From the NCBI RefSeq assembly GCF_031456495.1, contig NZ_JAVDUW010000001.1, forward strand, positions 1,674,001 to 1,738,000: DNA of 64,000 nt, given 5' to 3'. The position numbers and the translations under genes were made by a program. The stretch comes from Pedococcus sp031456495 (GTDB lineage Bacteria > Actinomycetota > Actinomycetes > Actinomycetales > Dermatophilaceae). This document shows, one piece after another, positions 52,287 through 61,388 of the stretch; position 1 is the first letter of the stretch; every line of letters starts with the position of its first letter. The notes below the pieces were generated by a model. That model made no database searches, was not told where the DNA came from, and saw only the letters and a list, made by a program, of their open reading frames with translations.

Positions 52287-53476
52287 CGGCGGAGCCGCCG
52301 GTGACCTCGCAGGAGGCGCCGGCCCTCGACGTGGAGGCACAGCTGCGTCTGCTCGGGCCCCAGGTGCTGGGCATCCTCGTCCGCCGCGAGGGCAACTTCG
52401 CGGCGGCCGAGGACGCCGTCCAGGAGGCCCTGATCGAGGCGTACCGGCGGTGGCCGGCGGACGGGCTGCCCCGCGACCCGAAGGCGTGGCTGGTCACCGT
52501 CGCGCAGCGCAAGCTCGTCGACCTCCAGCGCTCGGAGGTCGCGCGTCGCCGCCGCGAGGAACGCGAGCTGGAGGAGCCGGCCCCCGGCCCGACCGAGCAG
52601 GCCGACGACACGCTGCTCCTGTACTTCCTGTGCTGCCACCCCTCGCTGACGCCCGCCTCGGCCGTCGCGCTCACCCTGCGCGCCGTCGGCGGCCTCACGA
52701 CGCGGCAGGTCGCCGAGGCGTACCTCGTCCCGGAGGCGACGATGGCCCAGCGGATCAGCCGGGCCAAGCGCACCGTGGACGGCGAACGGCTGCGCACCCC
52801 CGGGGACCTGCGCTCGGTGCTGACCGTGCTCTACCTCGTCTTCAACGAGGGGTACTCCGGGGAGGTCGACCTGGCTGCCGAGGCGATCCGGCTCACCCGG
52901 CAGCTGGCCACGCTTTCCGACGAGCCCGAGGTCGCTGGTCTGCTCGCGTTGATGCTGCTGCACCACGCCCGGCGGGAGGCCCGGTTCACGGCCGACGGCC
53001 GCCTCGTCCCGCTCGCCGAGCAGGACCGCTCGCGCTGGGACACCGCCCTCATCGCCGAGGGGGTACAGGTCCTGCAGGCGGCGCTCGCCCGCGACCGGCT
53101 CGGCGAGTACCAGGCGCAGGCCGCGATCGCGGCCCTGCACGCCGACGCGCCCACCGCCGAAGACACCGACTGGACGCAGGTGGTGGAGTGGTACGACGAG
53201 CTCGCCGCGCTCACCGACAGCCCCGTGGTGGCGCTCAACCGCGCGGTGGCCGTCGGCGAGGCGGACGGACCGCTCGCCGGTCTGCGGGCGCTCGCCGCCG
53301 TGCCCGTCTCCGTGCCGCGGCACGACGCGGTCGCGGCCTACCTGCACGAACGCGCCGGGGACCTGGAGCAGGCCCGCAGCCTGTATGCCGCGGCGGCCCG
53401 CGCCGCGACGAACGCCGCCGAGCGCGACCACCTCACGCGACAGGCCGCCCGGCTGGGGCACGCCGCCACGTCGTGA
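52283..53476 (+). CDS. ECF42-type RNA polymerase sigma factor with C-terminal TPR-like domain
   Basis: The 397-residue protein has sigma region 2 (NFAAAEDAVQEALIEAYRRW, then DPKAWLVTVAQRKLVDLQRS), the linker LLLYFLCCHPSLTPASAVAL characteristic of ECF42, region 4 (LTTRQVAEAYLVPEATMAQR, with ISRAKRT), and a ~200-residue C-terminal extension with helical TPR-like repeats. ECF42 sigmas need this C-terminal domain for activity and have no classical anti-sigma factor; the genetic partner is a DGPF protein, encoded here just upstream with a four-base overlap. The stimulus is unknown. Confidence 0.94.
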   Translation: MTAEPPVTSQEAPALDVEAQLRLLGPQVLGILVRREGNFAAAEDAVQEALIEAYRRWPADGLPRDPKAWLVTVAQRKLVDLQRSEVARRRREERELEEPAPGPTEQADDTLLLYFLCCHPSLTPASAVALTLRAVGGLTTRQVAEAYLVPEATMAQRISRAKRTVDGERLRTPGDLRSVLTVLYLVFNEGYSGEVDLAAEAIRLTRQLATLSDEPEVAGLLALMLLHHARREARFTADGRLVPLAEQDRSRWDTALIAEGVQVLQAALARDRLGEYQAQAAIAALHADAPTAEDTDWTQVVEWYDELAALTDSPVVALNRAVAVGEADGPLAGLRALAAVPVSVPRHDAVAAYLHERAGDLEQARSLYAAAARAATNAAERDHLTRQAARLGHAATS

Positions 53477-53524
53477 CGGGTGCCCCGGCCGGACGGCCTG
53501 GCGGGGTTCTTGCGTGCGGGCGGG

Positions 53525-54388
53525 TCAGCCCGCGGTGGTGAGGCGCTCGAGCTCGTCGGCGGTGAGCACGAGGTCGGCCGCCTTCACCGAGTCCTGGATG
53601 GACGTCGGGCGGGACGCCCCGGGGATCGGCAGGACGACCTCGGAGAGCGACAGCTCCCACGCCAGCGCCACCTGCTGCGGGCTGACGTCGTGCGCCTTCG
53701 CCACCTCCGCGAACGCGGAGTGCCGCGACCCCAGCTCGGAGGCGTCGGAGATGCCGCCGAGCGGGCTCCACGGCAGGAACGCGATCCCGAGCTCGGCGCA
53801 GTGGTCGAGCTCGCCGCGGCTGGACAGGAACTTCGGGGAGAACTGGTTCTGCACCGACACGAGCCGGCCGCCCAGGACCTCGTTCGCCTGGTCGATCTGC
53901 GCCACGGTGGCGTTGGAGATGCCGGCGCGGGCGATGAGGCCCTCGTCGAGCAGCTCCGCCAGCGCGCCGACGGACTCGGCATACGGCACCTTCGGGTCCG
54001 GGCGGTGGAACTGGTACAGGCCGATGGCCTCGACGCCGAGACGCTTGGCCGAGTCGCGCGCCGCCTGCTTGAGGTATGCCGGGTCGCCGTTCACCGTCCA
54101 CGACCCGTCGCCCGGGCGCAGGTGGCCGCCCTTGGTGGCCACGACCACGGACGAGGTGTCGCCGCCCCAGGACTGCAGGGCCTCGGCGATCAGGGACTCG
54201 TTGTGGCCCACCTCGCCGGCGTCGCGGTGGTAGGCGTCCGCCGTGTCGATGAGGGTGACACCGGCGTCGAGGGCGGCGTGGATGGTGGCGACGGACCGCT
54301 CACGGTCGGGCCGGCCCTCGATGGACATCGGCATCCCGCCGAGCCCGATCGCGCTGACCTTCAGGTCGCCGAGCACACGCTGCTGCAC
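53525..54388 (-). CDS. Aldo/keto reductase
   Basis: The 287-residue TIM-barrel enzyme shows the AKR catalytic tetrad: Asp and Tyr in LIDTADAYHRD, Lys in VVVATKGGHLR and His in LYQFHRPDP. NADPH-binding residues are in LPIPGASRPTSIQDSVKA. It reduces aldehydes and ketones using NADPH. ATG 54388. Substrates are unknown. It is convergent with the sigma factor gene and alone on its strand with the DUF6928-like gene. Confidence 0.92.
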   Translation of the reverse strand: MQQRVLGDLKVSAIGLGGMPMSIEGRPDRERSVATIHAALDAGVTLIDTADAYHRDAGEVGHNESLIAEALQSWGGDTSSVVVATKGGHLRPGDGSWTVNGDPAYLKQAARDSAKRLGVEAIGLYQFHRPDPKVPYAESVGALAELLDEGLIARAGISNATVAQIDQANEVLGGRLVSVQNQFSPKFLSSRGELDHCAELGIAFLPWSPLGGISDASELGSRHSAFAEVAKAHDVSPQQVALAWELSLSEVVLPIPGASRPTSIQDSVKAADLVLTADELERLTTAG

Positions 54389-54592
54389 GTCATCAACTCC
54401 TTCGTGGGGGGGGCTGTGGGCGACGCTCGCGGTGGGTCACCGGGCGACTGCCCTCACCAGTGCCAAGTCCCTCCCGCCGGAGGATGTTCCCCGCCGTCTC
54501 GTCATGCGAGTCGGCCGTTCCGCTTCGTGAGAAGGGTGTGGTCGCAGGTCTGACCCGGGTGCTTCCGCGGCAGCCCGCGACCAGCCCCGACC

Positions 54593-55267
54593 TCAGCGGC
54601 GGAGGCGGCGGAGCAGGCCCCTGCGGGCCGTGCGCAGGCGGAAGCCGTGCATCGGCAGGTCGAACGGGTCGGCGAGCCCCCCCAGCTCGGCCTGCACCGC
54701 GTCCGGGGGCGCGCCCTCGCCGAACGTGCCGAACATCCACGCGATCGCGGCATCGCCGAGCTCCAGCGGGTGGAACAGGAACGGCGAGTCCTCCTCCTCG
54801 CGGTGCTCCCCGGCCCAGTACGGCACCTCGAACGGCAGCGGCTCCCCCACCGAGTCGGCCACCGAGTCGTCGAGCTCCTTGTCCGAGTAGGCCTCGAACG
54901 AGCGGAGGACGGTGCCGTCGGCCCGGTGCACCTCGAACTGGCACAGGTCGACGACGCTGTGGATCATCAGCTGCCACGTCATCAGGCCGGCCTCCGCCGC
55001 CGCCCGGCCGAGCCGGTCCACCTGCGCCGGCGGCACCATCCCGCCGAGGACGGTGGTCGGCCCGAACGTCGCGACGTACAGCTCGTCCTCGCTGCCGGGG
55101 TAGCCGCCGTCGGCGAGCGTGCTCACCCCCAGTGGTGTCACCTCGGCGTCGGGGAACCACCGGGTCGCGGCGGCTCGCGCCGCCTCCGGTCCACCCTCGG
55201 CGTGCGCCCGGACGTCGTCGCGCGGCGTCCCCGGCCCCACGGCATACAACGCTGTCTTGAAGCCCAC
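54593..55267 (-). CDS. DUF6928-like protein
   Basis: The 224-residue protein begins MGFKTALYAVGPGTPRDDV, similar to the MGAKTALLxYADGD opening of DUF6928 proteins, then FPDAEVTPLGVSTLADGGYPGSEDELYVATFG, VDLCQFEVHRADGTVLRSFE, and a basic end (RTARRGLLRRLRR). I am fairly confident of the family style but not of the function, which is unknown. It diverges from nadE by about 105 bases. The 204-base gap downstream, before the AKR gene, shows no gene. Confidence 0.68.
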   Translation of the reverse strand: MGFKTALYAVGPGTPRDDVRAHAEGGPEAARAAATRWFPDAEVTPLGVSTLADGGYPGSEDELYVATFGPTTVLGGMVPPAQVDRLGRAAAEAGLMTWQLMIHSVVDLCQFEVHRADGTVLRSFEAYSDKELDDSVADSVGEPLPFEVPYWAGEHREEEDSPFLFHPLELGDAAIAWMFGTFGEGAPPDAVQAELGGLADPFDLPMHGFRLRTARRGLLRRLRR

Positions 55268-55371
55268 GGCCCCTCCCGGTCTCGGCTGACCGCCACGGTA
55301 GCGACGCCGCCCCGCGCGCGGGGCGTTCGGTCTCGGCGGCCCGCCGGCGCCTGCTCTGACAGACTCGGGCC

Positions 55372-57477
<2,106 letters not shown>

Positions 57478-57481
57478 CCCC

Positions 57482-57991
57482 TCAGTCCAGTGCGTCGATG
57501 GGTGTGCCGCGCCGTTGCGCCTGCAGCCGGCGGTGCAGCTCGCGCACCTCGCCAGTGAGCTCCTCGGCCGGCCCGTCGACCTGGACGCCCGGCGCCACGG
57601 CTAACACCGGCAGGGCGGCCACGGGTGCCGGGCCCACGCCCCACCCGCGCAGCCAGCCGACGTACTGCTCGGTCGACACGGCATACACGACCCGGCCGAT
57701 GCCGACCCACCCCGTCGCGGCGGCGCACATGGCGCAGTGCTCGCCGGACGTGTAGACCGTCGCGCCCGCGCGCTCGTCCGGCGACAGCAGCTCGGCCGCC
57801 CGGCGGGCCAGCTCGAGCTCCGGGTGCCGGGTGGGGTCGGCCATCGTCGTCTCCCGGTTGCGGTCCTCTGCCAGGCGCTCGCCGCCGGCGACCAGCACCG
57901 AGCCGAACGGCTCGTCCCCCGCCTCGAGCGCCTCAGCGGCGAGCTCGACGCAGCGTCGCAGGTGGTCCAGGTCGGTCTCGGTCAGCGCCAT
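57482..57991 (-). CDS. Cytidine/guanine deaminase-like zinc protein
   Basis: The 169-residue protein has a cytidine-deaminase fold: AEALEAGDEPFGSVLVAGGER, the zinc motif RHPELELARRA (H-P-E in place of H-A-E) and EHCAMCAAATGW (PCxxC with Glu in place of Pro). The position and sequence resemble guanine/tRNA-adenosine-type deaminases. The unusual HPE and EHC variants may tune substrate choice; the metal ligands His, Cys and Cys are all retained. It is convergent with nadE, with a four-base gap. Confidence 0.83.
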   Translation of the reverse strand: MALTETDLDHLRRCVELAAEALEAGDEPFGSVLVAGGERLAEDRNRETTMADPTRHPELELARRAAELLSPDERAGATVYTSGEHCAMCAAATGWVGIGRVVYAVSTEQYVGWLRGWGVGPAPVAALPVLAVAPGVQVDGPAEELTGEVRELHRRLQAQRRGTPIDALD

Positions 57992-58069
57992 GCCCGACAG
58001 GCTAGGGCCGGGCGGTCCCGCACTGGTGCGTCTGGCGGGGTTCCGAGCCGGTCGGGAGGGGGGACCGGC

Positions 58070-58576
58070 TCAGAGCTGGCCGCTGGTGATCCAGTCGCAC
58101 GCGCGGTGCATCGCGTCCCACGGGTCGGAGCCGAGCAGGGTGGTGAACCGCTCCGCGTGCCGGGACTGGGGGTCGGTCATCGTGGCCGTCCACTCCCCGC
58201 CCCGCTGCGTCTGGCTCAGGCTGACCGTTCGGGGCAAGGTGCACGAGGCGATCTCGATGAGCACCGGGCCGCCGCGCTCGCCGGTGCGGGTGATCGTGAA
58301 CGCGTGCCCGGCGATGATGTCGGTGCAGCGGGCCGCCTCGAGGGCGCGGGAGCGGGCCCGGTGGTACTCCGCCTGCGCGGAGTTGCCGATCGACAGGGCG
58401 AGGGCGGAGCGGGCGGGCGACAGGCCCGACACCGTCCGCGCGCGGTTGGCGTCCTCGACGGCCGCCTCCGCCGCCATCCAGGTCCGGGTCACGTCGGCGG
58501 CGAGCTGCTCCCGCTTCTCGGGCGCGGCGTGGGTGACGTACCAGGCGTTGGTGTAGAGGCGGTCGATGACTGTCAT
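58070..58576 (-). CDS. Hypothetical protein
   Basis: A 168-residue protein beginning MTVIDRLYTNAWYVTHAAPE, largely helical in its first half (RTWMAAEAAVEDANRARTV, SALALSIGNSAQAEYHRARS), with a beta-rich C-terminal half (HAFTITRTGERGGPVLIE, TVSLSQTQRGGEWTATM). No family recognised, no signal or membrane helix. ATG 58576 has AAGGGAA upstream at a slightly long distance. Two cysteines. Its upstream region is a ~390-base non-coding stretch. Confidence 0.6.
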   Translation of the reverse strand: MTVIDRLYTNAWYVTHAAPEKREQLAADVTRTWMAAEAAVEDANRARTVSGLSPARSALALSIGNSAQAEYHRARSRALEAARCTDIIAGHAFTITRTGERGGPVLIEIASCTLPRTVSLSQTQRGGEWTATMTDPQSRHAERFTTLLGSDPWDAMHRACDWITSGQL

Positions 58577-58969
58577 GCCCCCGGTTCCCTTCTGACGAGC
58601 TGTCCCTGCGCGAGGCGCCCGACCCGTCCCCTGGCCGCTTTCCCCGCACCTCCCATGGTGGGTCGCCGGGGCGTCGCCCACATCGGCCCGCAGCGGGCCG
58701 ACCGTCTCCACCACGGGGCTGACGGCACCCCTGCGGCTGCGCCCGTTTGCCTCCGGTGGAGCGGCGCTGGCCCCGCCCACCCGCGGGGTGGCAGGGCGCG
58801 ACCCCCACCGCCGAGGGAGTGCGGCGGCCGCGGCCCCCACCCGCAGCCGACGGCGTCGGGTCACCCGCTCCACCTGCCGTGGAACCGGGCTAGCGCTCGA
58901 CCCGGTCGCGGCGCATAGTGGACGAGGGACCACGGGGAGGGCCCGCCGACCCGGTTCCTGGGAGCCAGC
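58577..58969. other. Non-coding gap of 393 bases
   Basis: No credible gene or strong repeat is seen; frames running through it have the composition of chance GC-rich frames. It must hold the divergent promoters for the genes at 58576 and 58970. A weak -10-like CATAGT lies at 58914-58919, upstream of the 58970 gene. Confidence 0.4.
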
Positions 58970-59638
58970 ATGTCGCCTGTCACGAACACCCCTGACCTCG
59001 TCCCCGTGCTGTCCGCCGGCAAGCACCGCAGCCCACGCAAGGGCGCGTGCTTCATGGAGATGGCCTCGTTCCTCGCCGGTGAGAAGTGGAGCGACCACCC
59101 GCGCTGCACCCATCCGCTCCTCGCCTCGATGGCCCGGCTCGTCAACGACGCCCTGTCCGACGACGAGCGCCGGCGCATCGCCACCCTCGTCCCGGACGTC
59201 GTGGGGCTCGTCGGCGACGACCTCGCCATCGACGTCTCGCTCGCCGTGCACGCCGCCGCGACCGCCCTGCCGCTGGTCTCCGCGACCCGGCAGAACGTGC
59301 TCGCGGTCGGGCTGCTCACCGCCGAGCGGATGCTCGACACGCTGCCCGAGGAGCACGAGGACCTCCATGCCCGCTGCGAGGCCGCCTTCAGCGCGGTGCC
59401 CGAGGCCCACACCTGGGCCGTCCGGTACGCCCGGGACGCCCGGGTGCGTGAGCGCATCTTCCGCCGCCAGACGGCGCCGCACATCGTCGCGTATGCCGTG
59501 GAGGGCGTCGCGGTGGCGTGCATCGACTCCCCGGCCGACCACCTCATCGGGATGCTCGAGCAGGCCGTGGCCGACCTGCGCTCGCGGGTCCTGGCGCCCG
59601 TGCCCTCGCGCATCACCGCCCTGCCGATGAAGGTCTGA
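58970..59638 (+). CDS. Conserved actinobacterial protein of unknown function
   Basis: The 222-residue protein contains the memorable block SAGKHRSPRKGACFMEMASF followed by LAGEKWSDHPRCTHPLLASM, which I recognise from uncharacterised actinobacterial proteins. It continues as a helical domain (ARLVNDALSDDERRRIATLV, DVSLAVHAAATALPL, AVGLLTAERMLDTL). No catalytic signature. ATG 58970 has GGGAG seven bases upstream. It ends with a strong terminator at 59649. A GTATGCCG motif lies at 59491. Confidence 0.72.
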   Translation: MSPVTNTPDLVPVLSAGKHRSPRKGACFMEMASFLAGEKWSDHPRCTHPLLASMARLVNDALSDDERRRIATLVPDVVGLVGDDLAIDVSLAVHAAATALPLVSATRQNVLAVGLLTAERMLDTLPEEHEDLHARCEAAFSAVPEAHTWAVRYARDARVRERIFRRQTAPHIVAYAVEGVAVACIDSPADHLIGMLEQAVADLRSRVLAPVPSRITALPMKV

Positions 59639-59648
59639 GCCCCGCACC

Positions 59649-59684
59649 CCTCGAGCCCCCGCCGGCGTCGCCGGGGGCTCGAGG
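59649..59684 (+). terminator. Rho-independent-like terminator
   Basis: CCTCGAGCCCCCG (59649-59661) pairs perfectly with CGGGGGCTCGAGG (59672-59684). It follows the 58970 gene by 10 bases. No U-run follows, as is usual in high-GC actinobacteria. Confidence 0.85.
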
Positions 59685-59701
59685 CGTGTCCGGACCGGCA
59701 C

Positions 59702-59745
59702 CCCAAGTCGGTCCCAAGTCCGGCCCAAGCGCATGGGCGCACTGT
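59702..59745 (+). promoter_or_regulatory. Three 11-bp-phased direct repeats and promoter (SARP-type binding site)
   Basis: CCCAAG occurs at 59702, 59713 and 59724, each starting a near-identical 11-base unit (CCCAAGTCGGT, CCCAAGTCCGG, CCCAAGCGCAT). A -10-like CACTGT (59740-59745) begins about nine bases after the third heptamer. Direct heptamers 11 bases apart just upstream of the -10 are the known architecture of SARP activator targets, and a SARP-type gene begins at 61389. Confidence 0.75.
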
Positions 59746-59783
59746 GTTCCGCACAGACCAGAAAGCGGAACAAGGAGTCACCC

Positions 59784-61199
59784 ATGACCATCGAGCTCAC
59801 CACCTCGGACCTGCGCGCCGAGTCCCTCCGGGACCTGCGCGACGCGGAGGTGCAGCTGCCCGGCGACCCCGGCTACGACGCCGCGCGGATGCCGTGGAAC
59901 GTCGCCGTCGACCAGCGCCCGGCCGCTGTCGCCACCCCGACCGACGTCGCCGGCGTGCAGCGGGTCGTCCGCGCCGCCGCAGCCGCCGGCCTGCGGGTCG
60001 CGCCGCAGGGCACCGGCCACAACGCCGGGCCGCTCGCCGCCCAGGGCCTCGGCGACGTCGTCCTGCTGCGCACGTCGGCCATGACCCGCGTGAGCATCGA
60101 CAGCGCCCGCCGGATCGCCCGCGTCGAGAGCGGGGCGCTGTGGGAGCACGTCACCGAGCCCGCTGCCGACGCCGGCCTCGCCGCGCTGCACGGCAGCAGC
60201 CCGGACGTGGGCGTCGCCGGCTACTCCCTCGGCGGCGGCATCGGCTGGTACGCCCGCCAGCTCGGCCTCGCCACCAACAGCCTCACCGCCGTCGAGCTCG
60301 TCACGGCCGACGGTGAGCTCGTCCGCGCGGACGCCAACCGCAACCCCGAGCTGTTCTGGGCCCTGCGCGGCGGCGGCGGCAGCTTCGGCGTCGTGACGGC
60401 CCTGGAGTTCCGGCTCTTCCCGATCGAGTCGGCCTACGCCGGCATGCTCATCTGGGACCGCGAGCAGGCCGAGCCCGTGCTGCGCCGGTGGGCGCAGTGG
60501 GCGCCCGACGCCCCGGACGAGGTCACCACGTCGTTCCGGGTGCTCAACCTCCCGCCCATCCCCGAGATCCCGGAGATGCTCCGCGGCCGCTCCATCGTCA
60601 TGGTGAACGGCGCGGTCCTCGGGAGCGACGAGCGTGGCGCCGAGCTCATCGCCGGCCTGCGTGACCTGCGACCCGAGATCGACACGTTCGGCCGGGTGCC
60701 GGCGCGCTCCCTGGTGCGGCTGCACATGGACCCCGAGGGCCCGACCCCCGGTGTCTCCGACTCGGCCATGCTCGCCTCGCTGCCGGACGCCGCCATCGAC
60801 GCCTTCCTCGCCGAGGTCGGGCCGGGCTCGACGTCCTCGCTGCTCGCGGCGGAGCTGCGCCAGCTCGGCGGGGCGCTGGGCCGGCCCGACGAGCAGGGCG
60901 GTGCCCTCAAGCGGCTCGACGGGCAGTTCCTCGCCTTCGGTGTCGCGGTCGCGGCGACGCCCGAGATGGCGGTGCAGGGCGAGGTGGACGCGGCTCGCCT
61001 GGTCGGGGCGGTCGAGCCGTGGGGCAGCGGTCGCCGCTACCTCAACTTCGCCGAGGGCGCGGTCGACGCCCGCAGCGCCTTCGACGAGCGGGCCTGGCTG
61101 CAGCTCAAGGCGATTCGCACCGCGGTCGACCCGCGGGGTGTGTTCCTCGGCAACCACCGCATCCCGCGGCTGGTCGAGGACGGGCGCGTCACCGACTGA
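59784..61199 (+). CDS. FAD-linked oxidase of the berberine-bridge-enzyme-like family
   Basis: The 471-residue protein has an FAD-binding PCMH domain: VAPQGTGHNAGPLAAQGLGD with the conserved His for 8-alpha-histidyl FAD, then LHGSSPDVGVAGYSLGGGIGW where bicovalent members have Cys, here Ser, so a single covalent link is predicted. The BBE-like C-terminal motif is RRYLNFAEGAVD and ends NHRIPRLVEDG. It oxidises an unknown alcohol, amine or sugar. ATG 59784 has AAGGAGT upstream. The three phased repeats just upstream imply control by the SARP-like protein encoded next. Confidence 0.9.
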   Translation: MTIELTTSDLRAESLRDLRDAEVQLPGDPGYDAARMPWNVAVDQRPAAVATPTDVAGVQRVVRAAAAAGLRVAPQGTGHNAGPLAAQGLGDVVLLRTSAMTRVSIDSARRIARVESGALWEHVTEPAADAGLAALHGSSPDVGVAGYSLGGGIGWYARQLGLATNSLTAVELVTADGELVRADANRNPELFWALRGGGGSFGVVTALEFRLFPIESAYAGMLIWDREQAEPVLRRWAQWAPDAPDEVTTSFRVLNLPPIPEIPEMLRGRSIVMVNGAVLGSDERGAELIAGLRDLRPEIDTFGRVPARSLVRLHMDPEGPTPGVSDSAMLASLPDAAIDAFLAEVGPGSTSSLLAAELRQLGGALGRPDEQGGALKRLDGQFLAFGVAVAATPEMAVQGEVDAARLVGAVEPWGSGRRYLNFAEGAVDARSAFDERAWLQLKAIRTAVDPRGVFLGNHRIPRLVEDGRVTD

Positions 61200-61260
61200 C
61201 GCGCCCACGAAGGACAGGAGCCGGGGGGCACCGAGGGGGTGTGCCGCGGTCCGGGGGGCC

Positions 61261-61282
61261 CGCGGGACACCCGTGTCCCGCG
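61261..61282. terminator. Perfect 10-bp hairpin between the oxidase and SARP genes
   Basis: CGCGGGACAC (61261-61270), loop CC, GTGTCCCGCG (61273-61282). It lies 62 bases after the oxidase stop and about 107 bases before the regulator start, so it is either a terminator or an operator. A GTATGCCG (reverse) is at 61309 in the same 189-base gap. Confidence 0.6.
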
Positions 61283-61388
61283 GCATGTGGGCACGATCGG
61301 GACGCTCCCGGCATACCGCCTCCGGACGGTGCCGGCTCCGTCGAAAAGGCCTGTTCGCGGCTGCGGCCCCCCGCGTACCATCCGCCGC

